From: an uncultured Nitrospira sp.
GTDB taxonomy: Bacteria > Nitrospirota > Nitrospiria > Nitrospirales > Nitrospiraceae
Assembly (NCBI GenBank): GCA_902500755.1
Contig: CABVRV010000002.1
Coordinates: forward strand, 25,330-89,329
Length of the DNA stretch: 64,000 nt
Reading direction: 5' to 3'
The notes below the pieces were generated by a model. It saw nothing but the letters and a program-made list of their open reading frames with translations, ran no database searches and was not told the DNA's origin. The position numbers and the translations under genes were made by a program. This document shows positions 53,213-61,677 of this stretch, in pieces; position 1 is the stretch's first letter, and the number at the start of each line of letters is the position of its first letter.

Positions 53213-54418
53213 ATGATACGTAAGATCTCCGCCTCCATGCCCGTCATCTTCTTATTCTTATCGCTCTTCTGTCTAACGATGTTGTTGGGCTGTCTCTCGC
53301 CGGTCACTCTGACTCGAGCCGTCATCGCCTACGACGAGGCCATTACTGAGTCGCAATCGAAACAGCTGCTCGTAAATGTCGCGAGAGCGCAACACCATCA
53401 ACCGATTCACTTTACCGGCGTGTCCAATATCGCTGCGACGTTCGATTTTCGTTTCACGGCCGGCGCGACGCCGGCCCTCACCGGTGACGCCAGTCGCACG
53501 ATCCTGCCCGTCATCGGGGGAAGCGTGGCTGAGAATCCGACGATCAGTATCGCCCCGATCGAAGGGGAAGAATTTACGCAGCGCCTCCTCACGCCGTTTC
53601 ACGAATCGAAGCTGACACTGCTCTTACGCCAGGGAATCGATATCGACTTGCTCCTCAGGCTGATGGCGAAGGAGCTTCGGTTGAACCATAGCGACGGTGC
53701 CGTTGCGTATCGGAATAATCCCTCCGACAAGACTGGTTACGAAATGTTCCGGCGGGTGGTTCTCCATCTATCGGCCATTCAAGACCACAACAGCCTTTAC
53801 GTTGAGCCCTTGAGCATCGAACGAACCTGGACCATTCCCGCCGACTCCGTCACCGCGGAAGGGTTCAAGGCGCTCGAACAGGACTACCAGGTTTCCTATA
53901 ACGGGAAAGACAAGACCTTCACGTTGCGAAAACAGGTCGAAGGCGGCACACTCATCACGAACTACGACCCGAACTTACTGTCCCGCGAAGAACGGGTACG
54001 CCTGCAGAATGAGAATGAGCAGGGGCTCCCGCATGATGTCACGTTCGATATTCGGTCGGGACATTATGGGGGCAACTGGCCGCTCAAGGGAGACTTTCGC
54101 TTGCGAAGTTTCAACGCGATGTTGAACTTTCTAGGGCTCTCGATCGACGAAGAGCCGGAATACCATGTCGATAAAGACGTCCGCACTCCCGACGTTACAG
54201 AGAATCCGGTCAAGACGATGGACCTTGTCGTGTCACTCTCGGCGCCGTCCGGACTGGACCTCGCCATGAAATCCCATGGACACTATTACGCCGTGAACAC
54301 GACCGGTACGCAGGCGCGCTGGAATCGGGAAGCGTTCAAGCTCCTCTCGCAATTATTCCAAATGACGGTGACCGAGGTCCCACGAGCCGGCATACCGAGC
54401 ATCACCATCGCCAAATAG
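53213..54418 (+). CDS. Hypothetical lipoprotein
   Basis: 401 residues with a lipoprotein signal peptide: hydrophobic 9-30 and a lipobox (TMLLGC, Cys about 28). The mature part starts 'LSPVTLTRAVIAYDEAITESQSKQLLVNVARA', a region seen in uncharacterised surface or outer-membrane lipoproteins. No catalytic motif is recognised. It follows the P450 gene by 97 bp on the same strand. Confidence 0.7.
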   Translation: MIRKISASMPVIFLFLSLFCLTMLLGCLSPVTLTRAVIAYDEAITESQSKQLLVNVARAQHHQPIHFTGVSNIAATFDFRFTAGATPALTGDASRTILPVIGGSVAENPTISIAPIEGEEFTQRLLTPFHESKLTLLLRQGIDIDLLLRLMAKELRLNHSDGAVAYRNNPSDKTGYEMFRRVVLHLSAIQDHNSLYVEPLSIERTWTIPADSVTAEGFKALEQDYQVSYNGKDKTFTLRKQVEGGTLITNYDPNLLSREERVRLQNENEQGLPHDVTFDIRSGHYGGNWPLKGDFRLRSFNAMLNFLGLSIDEEPEYHVDKDVRTPDVTENPVKTMDLVVSLSAPSGLDLAMKSHGHYYAVNTTGTQARWNREAFKLLSQLFQMTVTEVPRAGIPSITIAK

Positions 54419-54459
54419 CCCGATAACATCCGATACTCTACCAAAGAAGATTGCTTCTG

Positions 54460-54771
54460 CTAGGCGTCGGCTCGATCCAGACCTGGCTTAGGTGGACGAC
54501 TGCCGATGAGGTACATGATGGCGGGAAAGAACATAGTCGTGCCGGGGAAAATCAATCGATACCCCCACCAGGGCAAAGTCGGCCGAAAAAATCCCAACCC
54601 AACAGTCAGCAAAACTGACGCCAGGACGCCATAGACGTAGGCAGGAAGCAGCGTCGGGGAGTGATCGACGCTTCGCTGTCGTGAAGCGGTAATGCATCCC
54701 TTGATAAGCAGATAGACGGAAAGAATGAGACAGGCAGAACCGTAATACACTGCGTATTCTTGGTTTTGCAT
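54460..54771 (-). CDS. Small three-helix membrane protein
   Basis: 103 residues with three hydrophobic helices (about 9-26, 42-64 and 70-90). No family recognised. It converges on the lipoprotein gene with 41 bp between the stops. ATG start; no clear Shine-Dalgarno, so the confidence is moderate. Confidence 0.5.
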   Translation of the reverse strand: MQNQEYAVYYGSACLILSVYLLIKGCITASRQRSVDHSPTLLPAYVYGVLASVLLTVGLGFFRPTLPWWGYRLIFPGTTMFFPAIMYLIGSRPPKPGLDRADA

Positions 54772-55004
54772 AGACCGTCCTCGTGAATGCTTCCGCGTGA
54801 TCGTTACGAATGTACTGTATAACGTATCGTCTCTACCCTTGTCGAGTCAGACTCCCTTCGACTAAGGCTTCTCACGGTCTCCGTCGTGCTGTGAGAATCC
54901 CTTCTCGATCTTGTATTTGTCCTTGTCTAGCCGGACAATAGCGATCAGGCCAAGCTGAACCGTCGAGTCCGTAACTGGTTCGTTTCTATCCGGGAGTGAC
55001 GCGT

Positions 55005-55310
55005 ATGAAGATGTTGGTGATCGTGTTTCGGGAATCGCTCGTGGAACAGGTGCATGCATTACTGAACGAATACGAGGTGACCTCCTACAGTGAACTGCAC
55101 AACGTCACCGGAAAAGGAGCGACGGGGTTGACCAGCCAGTTCTTTCTGGCCCCCACGACGAACCGCATGATCCTCGCAGCGGTTCCCGAACAGTCGGCCT
55201 ACCGTCTCATCGACGCCTTTACACGTTTTCGTTTGGAGCAAGAAGCGGCCAAGGGCGACAACGTCTTCCCATTCCATGTGTTTGTCTTACCCTGCGAACA
55301 AGTGGTGTGA
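55005..55310 (+). CDS. PII-like (nitrogen regulatory protein-fold) protein
   Basis: 101 residues. The alternating strands and helices (KMLVIVFRESLVEQVHALL, then TSYSELHNVTGKG, then MILAAVPEQSAYRLIDAFTRF) match the ferredoxin-like PII superfamily, in which the first strand and 'LxxxGxxxxT..v.G.G' loop bind small ligands. The T-loop Tyr of GlnB is absent. The ATG at 55005 has GGGAG nine bases upstream. Probably a trimeric sensor of unknown ligand; no amtB or transporter gene is adjacent. Confidence 0.6.
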   Translation: MKMLVIVFRESLVEQVHALLNEYEVTSYSELHNVTGKGATGLTSQFFLAPTTNRMILAAVPEQSAYRLIDAFTRFRLEQEAAKGDNVFPFHVFVLPCEQVV

Positions 55311-55374
55311 CCCAATCTACTCCCATCCTCCAGCAATCCTCGCGTCATCTTCACGCGAATTGAAACACGAAGGC

Positions 55375-55396
55375 CTCCGGAGGAAGCCCTCCGGAG
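55375..55396. terminator. Bidirectional hairpin between convergent genes
   Basis: A perfect 9-bp stem CTCCGGAGG/CCTCCGGAG with a four-base loop, between the PII-like gene (plus) and the Lys-rich protein gene (minus). There is a modest T-rich stretch on the minus side only. It probably ends both transcripts. Confidence 0.5.
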
Positions 55397-55443
55397 ACCA
55401 TATCGAGAAACTCGTCCTGAACGAGCCGTTCGGATCGATTCGC

Positions 55444-55845
55444 TTAGTGCGCGGCGGGTTCTAGGGACTCGGCTGCGTCCTTGGCATGCTTACGAGCTTT
55501 GGCCTTCTTCGCCTTGGCCGTTTTTTTCATCTCGTGCTTCTTGGCTTTAAGTGCGTCCCGCTTTCCCTTCATCTCCGACTTCATCTGATCCCGTTTTCCC
55601 TTCATCTCTGATTTCATCTTCTCGCGCTTGGCTTTCATTTCGGACTTCATTTCCTCCTGTTGAGCCTTGAAGTCCTCCCCCATCTGTTCAGGCTGGGCCT
55701 GCATCTCGCTCTTGGCCTCATTGGCTAACGATCCCATGTCGTTCGTCAATTCTGACCCGAAATCTGTTGCTTCACCTGCCAGAGCCACCATGCTAGTCCC
55801 GAACATAAGCGAGGCTGCAACTGCTGAGACGACGACGAATCGCAT
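55444..55845 (-). CDS. Exported Lys/Met/Glu repeat protein
   Basis: 133 residues with a signal peptide (1-23, VALAG cleavage). The mature part is almost entirely charged helix with tandem units such as 'EMKSEMKAKREK', 'MKSEMKGKRDQ' and 'MKSEMKGKRDA' (11-residue period, about 65-100), then an Ala/Lys-rich tail (KAKKAKARKHAK). It resembles a histone-H1/apolipoprotein-like coiled helix and has no recognised family. It has a strong leader module with a hairpin upstream (see 55846-55975). Confidence 0.65.
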   Translation of the reverse strand: MRFVVVSAVAASLMFGTSMVALAGEATDFGSELTNDMGSLANEAKSEMQAQPEQMGEDFKAQQEEMKSEMKAKREKMKSEMKGKRDQMKSEMKGKRDALKAKKHEMKKTAKAKKAKARKHAKDAAESLEPAAH

Positions 55846-55975
55846 AGATTTCCTCCCCGACTATAGGTTGTATCCCCGTGGACGGCGCCAGAAACCAGCG
55901 CCCCGTCTACCGGTATCCTGAGATGGGTTTTCTGGCAACAAATTTGAAGGTTTTGGCCTGACTCGAGAACTTGAC
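55846..55975 (-). promoter_or_regulatory. Leader module copy 1, upstream of the Lys-rich exported protein
   Basis: On the plus strand the words TTCTGGCAA (55930), an 11-base spacer and GTTTTGG are followed at fixed distance by a CGCC-rich hairpin and the ribosome site of the gene. A copy with the same words, spacer and distance to the start lies at 56872-56995. This is a promoter or leader shared by two genes. Confidence 0.55.
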
Positions 55976-56332
55976 TAGAAAACATGTAGACCGTTCCCCT
56001 CAGTCTTTCCAAAGGAAACCTGTACGAGGCTATTGAAAGTCATCTTCGAATGATGACCAACCGCTGACCAGTGCTTGTCCAATGGGATCTGTTCGATCCA
56101 AATGCACCAAAAGATGATCCACGATCCAAGATCTGCCCCTTGTATTTTTGCGCTCCAGCCGACAACGCATTGACACGTTGCACTCTATTGCACCGTCAAT
56201 ATTATGAACAATATCTACTCGGTTTAACTACGTACTTCACAAATCCCTGTACTTCTAGATTCAGGACAAGGTGGCGCGGCTCTTGCTTCAGTTCATCGTT
56301 AGCCGTGAACATAACCAACCTGGGAGGAATCA
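55976..56332. other. Intergenic region, no gene recognised
   Basis: About 357 bp of AT-rich sequence between the leader module and the 57-residue gene. A 93-codon frame crosses it on the plus strand but lacks any ribosome site and family resemblance. It should contain the promoter of the zinc-ribbon gene. Confidence 0.4.
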
Positions 56333-56506
56333 ATGGAATGTCCAAAGTGTAAGGGTATGATGATGTTGGAACGGTTCTCAGACTTCTTTCTCGTGTTTTA
56401 TGCATGGAAATGCATCAATTGCGGCGCCATTATCGACCGCACCATTTCCAATAATCGCCGAAAGAGTCTGGCGGCCCGAGCAACCCAGACTGTGGCCGCA
56501 CGCTAA
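56333..56506 (+). CDS. 57-residue zinc-ribbon protein
   Basis: A short gene with a good GGGAGGA eight bases upstream of its ATG. Two zinc knuckles are visible: CPKC at residues 3-6 and CINC at 27-30, followed by a basic Arg-rich segment (NNRRKSLAARA). This is a single treble-clef/rubredoxin-like ribbon of the kind found in small nucleic-acid or protein-binding factors. Family not identified. Confidence 0.7.
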   Translation: MECPKCKGMMMLERFSDFFLVFYAWKCINCGAIIDRTISNNRRKSLAARATQTVAAR

Positions 56507-56603
56507 AGATAGACAACGGGCCCAGATATCAGATGCCACCCTGATTCATCGTAGATCGCGAAGATCCATCAGTACAGTGAGGTCACTCAAGGTCTGAACT
56601 TAC

Positions 56604-56645
56604 CGAAAAAACAACGGCCTCCAGCAGAGAATCCGCTGAAGGCCG
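56604..56645 (-). terminator. Rho-independent terminator of the truncated leader transcript
   Basis: On the minus strand CGGCCTTCAGCGG/CTGCTGGAGGCCG forms a long GC stem followed by TTGTTTTTTC. It lies about 160 bases after the small signal-peptide frame, so a real transcript probably ends here. Confidence 0.8.
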
Positions 56646-56802
56646 TACAAGAACACGTGTTCCTCCTGAGCCACGCCGACCACAACTCGCTCGCCTCGTC
56701 CAATATCGACATGAGAGTTCAGAGTTCACGATATCGCGCTCGTTTCCAACCGTACCTTTACTGAGCAGTGCGCGCGGGCCGAGCCTTGCTCGGAGATGAG
56801 GC

Positions 56803-56871
56803 TTACGCCCGTGTCTCCCAAAGCAAAAACACCAAGCCGGCGGCAATCGCTGACACAATGACAAAGTGCAT
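56803..56871 (-). pseudogene. 22-codon signal-peptide remnant, paralog of the Lys-rich protein start
   Basis: An ATG with GGGAGGA upstream opens a frame reading MHFVIVSAIAAGLVFLLWE, which matches the signal sequence of the exported Lys-rich protein (MRFVVVSAVAASLMFG). It stops after 22 codons with no mature domain. It may be a decayed paralog or a tiny hydrophobic peptide; the promoter/leader before it is conserved. Confidence 0.35.
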
Positions 56872-56995
56872 GGACCCATCCTCCCTGAAAATAATTGTGG
56901 ATACCGACCGCGCTGGGAACCAGCGCGCTGTCCAGGAGTACAGGGAGATCGAGCTTCTGGCAATTGATTTCAAAGTTTTGGACATCAGGATAATG
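56872..56995 (-). promoter_or_regulatory. Leader module copy 2
   Basis: Same TTCTGGCAA (56955), 11-base spacer and GTTTTGG on the plus strand as in copy 1, at the same distance (84-85 bases) from the ATG. A perfect CGCGCTGG..CCAGCGCG hairpin replaces the hairpin of copy 1 at the same place. Confidence 0.55.
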
Positions 56996-57059
56996 AAGCG
57001 CCAGAATTGCAGGCATGCAGTTAGGGGAAAATCTGCAGAGGACGCAGTATAATGACGCC

Positions 57060-57410
57060 ATGTGCCGGATCGCTGTCTTCATGATTCTCACGATCGGAAC
57101 CGTATGGCCCGGTCTCGCGCTCGCCTCCTCTGAGGACAGCTCATCACAACAACCAAGCGCGCAGGAACGGCTGAACCAGGTCCTGGATTCCGAAGGCGGC
57201 ACAACGGTCTACAAGGACTCCCAAGGCAATGTGGAATCCGCTATCGAGCTTCCTAACGGTGAGCGCCGTGTCACCGTGCAGCCACCGCAAAGCCCGTCCA
57301 TGAACCTTGGCCCTCCCCTTCAATTGAACAATCCGAGATTCCAGCTTCCTCCTCCACCCCCAGCTCCTGCTCAACCTCCTACTCCAGACTTTCCACAGAG
57401 GGCGCGGTAG
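57060..57410 (+). CDS. Small exported Pro-rich protein
   Basis: 116 residues from the ATG at 57060: signal peptide (1-22; 'VFMILTIGTVWPGLALA'), then a short central region (ERLNQVLDSEGGTTVYKDSQGN) and a Pro-rich C-terminus (PPPPPAPAQPPTPDF). Probably periplasmic. No family recognised. The Sel1-repeat gene follows 47 bp later in the same direction. Confidence 0.6.
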   Translation: MCRIAVFMILTIGTVWPGLALASSEDSSSQQPSAQERLNQVLDSEGGTTVYKDSQGNVESAIELPNGERRVTVQPPQSPSMNLGPPLQLNNPRFQLPPPPPAPAQPPTPDFPQRAR

Positions 57411-57457
57411 GATTCGTCTTGACGATCGCTTCTGGCGCACGCCATACTCCGAAAATC

Positions 57458-57922
57458 ATGCATATCCGTTACATCATCCTGCTGGTGATTCTTGTTCTTC
57501 CCATTGGGCAGACCGCGGCGTTTCCACCGCCCAAGAGTAAAGACCTGCACGCAGTCCAGACACAGGCGAGCCAAGGGGACGCCGAGGCGCAGAACAGCCT
57601 CGGAGAGCTGTACGCCAAGGGAATGGGCATGCCGCAGGACTACGCCCAAGCACGCGCGTGGTACGAGAAAGCCGCCGCGCAGGGTCACCCCCTCGCGCAA
57701 AATAACCTCGCGGAACTGTATTTCGCAGGACTGGGTGTTCCACAAGATTATGTGCGCGCCTATATGTGGGTAAACCTCGCCGCCGCACACATGCAGGGTG
57801 AGGAAAAGAAGCAAGCAGAAGATAATCGCGAGGATGTCGCCCAGCGCATGACTCCCGCGCAGATCACCGAGGCCAAGCGGCTCTCGGAACAATGTCGGTC
57901 AAAGAAGTTCAAGGACTGCTGA
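57458..57922 (+). CDS. Sel1-repeat protein
   Basis: About 154 residues from the ATG at 57458: signal peptide (1-20; 'ILLVILVLPIGQTAA'), then two Sel1-like repeats (AQNSLGELYAKGMGMPQDYAQARAWYEKAA; LAQNNLAELYFAGLGVPQDYVRAYMW). Small Sel1 proteins often modulate periplasmic partners. C-terminal ~35 residues are charged helix. The neighbour upstream is also exported, so they may work together. Confidence 0.8.
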   Translation: MHIRYIILLVILVLPIGQTAAFPPPKSKDLHAVQTQASQGDAEAQNSLGELYAKGMGMPQDYAQARAWYEKAAAQGHPLAQNNLAELYFAGLGVPQDYVRAYMWVNLAAAHMQGEEKKQAEDNREDVAQRMTPAQITEAKRLSEQCRSKKFKDC

Positions 57923-58096
57923 GATCACTCGGCTGCCTCTGCTCTCACCGTGTAACTATCTCACCGATCTCGCGCTCAACGACAGACTTCACTCTCTGCC
58001 GTACGTTGAGCTACTAAGCACCGAGAGAACGCCGCTGGCGGACCTTGTCAACAGCCTGCCAAGCAAGCAATCGCGTACGGACAGCAGCTGAAAGAA

Positions 58097-60388
58097 TTAC
58101 GAGGCGCGGGTGTTGCCATGCATCCGACTGAAGACGTCCCAGTCGAACTGCTTCGATGTGACCGCATGGAGTGGAATCGGACCGATTGATCCCCGTTCAC
58201 GGTAGGCCAAGAGACAGCCGACAATGTCTTCAGGTGAGTCGATCAGCCGGTGCACCACTTCATGGGCAAGATGCTGAGCAATCGCTTTGTCCTCCGGTAT
58301 TGGCCTGGCACCCCGGAGCGTGTGGCCAAGAATGGTAGCTTTGGTGGCCGGCGTAAGTGGATAGTGATCGGGCCGCGCTTGCCGCTCCGGCCACCGAGCA
58401 ATCACTCCGGCAACATAGTCCACCAGCCCATGTACGCCGCCGTCCTTATGATGACGGTGCGGTGTACGTTCGGCGACGATAAAGAGATGGCTCTTGTTCG
58501 GCACACCCAATGTCCGCTTGAGCGTGCCGAGAATCACCTCATCGATATAGGCGTTTGGGTCGGGATGTTCATTGACCAACAATCCTTCGGCTCTCGCCTG
58601 ATAGGCACAGGCCAACGCAAGATGCCCTGAGCCAGCGCCCATGATCTCCACGAAAAACACACTTCCCATCGCCGCGCTGGTGGCCTTGAGGGATTCGATG
58701 GACTGATCCGCCAGCGTCACGGCGGACTGAAAGCCGAGAGAGATTGTTCCTTCGAGATTGTTGTCGATGCTGCCGGGAATGCCGACCACCTGTACGCCGA
58801 ATTCTTCGTAAATGGCCCGAGCGCCTCGCATGCTGCCGTCGCCCCCAAGCACAATCAAGGCACCATCACGCACGTAGGGCTCCAGGTGACGCATGGCTAC
58901 GTGCTGCACTGTCTCCTGCTTGAACTCCTCGAAGCGGCTGCTGCCGATGGGACTGCTGGGATGGCTGCCCATGCCGCGAGTATGTTCTTCGGTGACACGT
59001 TCAATCCAATTATTGGCCAGGCCCAGATAGCCATGCCGAACAAAATAGACCTCCAATCCCATGCGTTGACCGGTCACATGCAATTCTTTTAGCGCGGCGC
59101 CGGCGCCGGCAAAATCCCCTCCGGAGACAAGCGCCACGATCCGCTTGAGGGATCGAGGCTTGAGTGTCACGCGATCTTTTCTCGCAGCCTCCACTGTCAC
59201 CCATGTGTTGCGCACGACCCGCTCCCGTTCGGACAGCCCAACCGCCGTTGAGTAGCCGGACATCCGGCCCTGTTCAACCGTGAGCAACACCACATTGTCT
59301 TGGCTTTCCTTGTAATCGCTGAACTCACTGAAAGCTTCATGGAACGGGCGTGGGTCCAAATAGATCATCAAGGCCCGCAATGTGGAACTGTGGGTATAGA
59401 GGCACGCGACTTTACCCTTCTGCGCAGAGCCCAACCGGTGAAGACCATCGATGACGTCGACATAGAGGTCGAAGAATGAGTTGCCACCCGGATAACAATA
59501 GAGCGGATCTTTCATCAGGCGCTTGGCCGTCGAAGTCTCCACGCCGAACGCCTGCGCGGCGTCCTCGATCTCTACCGACTTCTCCAATCCCGTGACCCAA
59601 CCGAAATCCGACGATTCAAGTGCCGGCTCGATAATCGGCTCGGAAGCGGAGGCCCCTTGCAGCAAGGTTGCAGCCACCCGTTCGTACAGTTGTCTGGTAT
59701 TTGGGCTGCGGCTGATGCAATGGAGGAAGGTTCGCGCATCGAGGTAATTCGCGAGATGCAGAAAATCCAGCTGCTGTCCCACGAGGCCGATCATGTGGGC
59801 AAGTGCCGCCCCTACGGCATCAGCTTTGGCGACACCTCGTTCTGAATCCAATTGATTCGGCAAGCGGCATCCGACACGATGAGTCTTACTGTCGACCTGT
59901 GATACACCATGGCGCATGGTGAAGAACAGCGTCCGGTCGGCAAGATCTCGCGGCAATAACCAAAACCGGTCGTCGCCCAGTTCCAGAACAATGCGGCCTT
60001 CCGCCAGCGTGGGTGTCAGCTGCGAGCGAGGTACAATGGCGACCGGGCGCCGATAGGTCGGTTTGGCCACCGACCCGATTGTAGCTCGGAGCAGCGGCTG
60101 CAGCGAGCCTTCCGCCAGAAGAGTATTCCATGCTGCAAAGAATACTAGCTGGTCATCGATGAGGCTTTCCCGGGCCGACTGGTACGCTTCGGCGGTTGCA
60201 AAGCCGGCCTTGGAGCGTTCGACGAACGAGCGGAGTTGCTTCATTTTGGCGTGGACACGATCACGGTCATCGCCGGACACTTCTTTTAGCAGAGGCTGGA
60301 CAAATCCTCGCTCCGACGCTCGTCGTGCGAGAACACGACCATAGGCAAGGAGTCCTTCAACCGTGACGAAATCCAGAGGGTGACTCAT
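58097..60388 (-). CDS. Fusion of a histidine-phosphatase-like domain and a phosphofructokinase-like domain
   Basis: 763 residues. The first half (about 80-400) resembles the phosphoglycerate-mutase/fructose-2,6-bisphosphatase superfamily: RHG at 159-161, 'SPNTRQLYERV' and a second His in LYTHSSTLRAL (His333). The usual catalytic GGES is here GGNS, so the acid is replaced. The second half (from about 415) is PFK-like: LVSGGDFAGAGAAL, GGDGSM (515-520, ATP-type), SIDNN (540-544, normally TIDND) and EIMGAG (normally MGR). A C-terminal 'GHTLRGARPIPED' is conserved. The arrangement recalls bifunctional PFK-2/FBPase-2 in logic, but the kinase is of the PFK-A type. Active roles of both halves are uncertain. 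Confidence 0.82.
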   Translation of the reverse strand: MSHPLDFVTVEGLLAYGRVLARRASERGFVQPLLKEVSGDDRDRVHAKMKQLRSFVERSKAGFATAEAYQSARESLIDDQLVFFAAWNTLLAEGSLQPLLRATIGSVAKPTYRRPVAIVPRSQLTPTLAEGRIVLELGDDRFWLLPRDLADRTLFFTMRHGVSQVDSKTHRVGCRLPNQLDSERGVAKADAVGAALAHMIGLVGQQLDFLHLANYLDARTFLHCISRSPNTRQLYERVAATLLQGASASEPIIEPALESSDFGWVTGLEKSVEIEDAAQAFGVETSTAKRLMKDPLYCYPGGNSFFDLYVDVIDGLHRLGSAQKGKVACLYTHSSTLRALMIYLDPRPFHEAFSEFSDYKESQDNVVLLTVEQGRMSGYSTAVGLSERERVVRNTWVTVEAARKDRVTLKPRSLKRIVALVSGGDFAGAGAALKELHVTGQRMGLEVYFVRHGYLGLANNWIERVTEEHTRGMGSHPSSPIGSSRFEEFKQETVQHVAMRHLEPYVRDGALIVLGGDGSMRGARAIYEEFGVQVVGIPGSIDNNLEGTISLGFQSAVTLADQSIESLKATSAAMGSVFFVEIMGAGSGHLALACAYQARAEGLLVNEHPDPNAYIDEVILGTLKRTLGVPNKSHLFIVAERTPHRHHKDGGVHGLVDYVAGVIARWPERQARPDHYPLTPATKATILGHTLRGARPIPEDKAIAQHLAHEVVHRLIDSPEDIVGCLLAYRERGSIGPIPLHAVTSKQFDWDVFSRMHGNTRAS

Positions 60389-60929
60389 AACAGATCGTTA
60401 CTCCAGCAAACGGTCAACACACACTGTCCATCTTCATGGCTGCCTTGATGGTAGACCAATACGTACAGCTCGGCAAGAGACGAAAGATGAATGGTGCATG
60501 CAATTCTCTCGATAGCCATATTCGCTGATTCGAACCAAATATTAATCCATTAGTATCAGGAGTATATGCCGGTTGCATTGATCCGTTGCTGGAGCGACGA
60601 TGCCGACAGTGATCATCCAGGACCACCCGGCAGTATCCCACATGGAGTGGAGGTTTCAAACCAACCGTTACGGCACGCGAGCGTGCCCACATTCACAAAA
60701 CAAACCGGGGCGTCCCTATTACGTTCCTAAGCGAAGAGCCAGGCATGGCCTATATCGATGATGGCTTGGAGCGAGCGGTGCGAGGCGATTGAGACTCTAT
60801 CATCAAATACGTGATCACAAGCCCCGAAGACACCCCTGAAATTAAACCAGACGCTGCATGCGAAGCGCCGGAGGACATCTAAGAGCGGAGAAGGGGTTAA
60901 GAAAATCAGCTCACTTTTGTCGTTGCACC
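60389..60929. other. Intergenic region, possible gene remnant
   Basis: 541 bp without a convincing gene. On the plus strand (about 60650-60790) a frame reads ERAHIHKTNRGVPITFL, then SEEPGMAYIDDGLERAV, which looks like a protein C-terminus, but there is no start upstream. It may be the end of a decayed gene. Nothing else was recognised. Confidence 0.3.
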
Positions 60930-61565
60930 TTACTTATCCATCACCAGTTCAACAGACCAAGCACCACTAGCTTGGACTGCCAACCAATAAGGCCCAGCAC
61001 CAGAAATCGAAGCGGTAACGGTTCCTCTATATGCGCCGATCTTGTTCGCCAGAAGCGCGACCATACTTCCCTTTGCAGTAAAAAGAGTGGCGGCAAAATT
61101 GCGTGTGCCTTCATGAGTAAATGAGGCACGAAGTAGTCCTCGATCAATAACGAAGGGGCCGAGCGGTGCATCGCCAATGTGACTATGCGATATTGGCAAT
61201 GGCGTCCCCTGCTTGTTTGAATCCGGCTGCTCGTGCATTACTACCCATGCCTGATCAGACTGAATCTGAAAACGATACTGACCAGTGGCGATAGGTATCA
61301 AGCGAACACCTTGATAATCACCAATCGCATTCATCAACAGTTCTCTCTTCTGCCCATCCACTGATAGAAGCTCAACGACGAAATTGCGACTACCTTTGTG
61401 CGCTGCACCAACCATAAGGAGCCCCGTCGAAAACGAGACGGTCTCCGTTACCTCGTCCCCACTCCCCTTAATTGTGATGCTCGCACCGTAGGAGTTTGGT
61501 ACGCCGACAGTCGAGCACAGCACTAAGAACGTAGCAATAGCTAAGAGCTTTTGATTTGCAACCAT
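60930..61565 (-). CDS. Exported protein with two internal homologous domains
   Basis: 211 residues: signal peptide (1-28) and two copies of an about 80-residue beta-rich unit. Copy 1 is GLLMVGAAHKGSRNFVVEL...GDYQGV...YRFQIQSDQAW; copy 2 is GLLRASFTHEGTRNFAATL...GAYRGT...YWLAVQASGAW. The pattern fits an internal tandem duplication. It sits alone on the minus strand, with no domain family recognised. Confidence 0.65.
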   Translation of the reverse strand: MVANQKLLAIATFLVLCSTVGVPNSYGASITIKGSGDEVTETVSFSTGLLMVGAAHKGSRNFVVELLSVDGQKRELLMNAIGDYQGVRLIPIATGQYRFQIQSDQAWVVMHEQPDSNKQGTPLPISHSHIGDAPLGPFVIDRGLLRASFTHEGTRNFAATLFTAKGSMVALLANKIGAYRGTVTASISGAGPYWLAVQASGAWSVELVMDK

Positions 61566-61677
61566 ACTGCGTACCTCTCAATGGCGCGCACAGGCTTGCC
61601 AAACAAATACTTATAGACAACCAGTCATTCAGACAATGCGAGTAGTAGCCATCTTAGCTCCGTCATCATTCAACTCT

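Larger units (their letters stand above)
56507..57059. other. Intergenic region with a terminator and leader module copy 2
   Basis: 553 bp without a convincing gene. It holds the terminator at 56604-56645, a 22-codon signal-peptide-like frame at 56803-56871, and the second leader module. The remaining ~150 bp (56646-56802) shows nothing recognisable. Confidence 0.5.
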
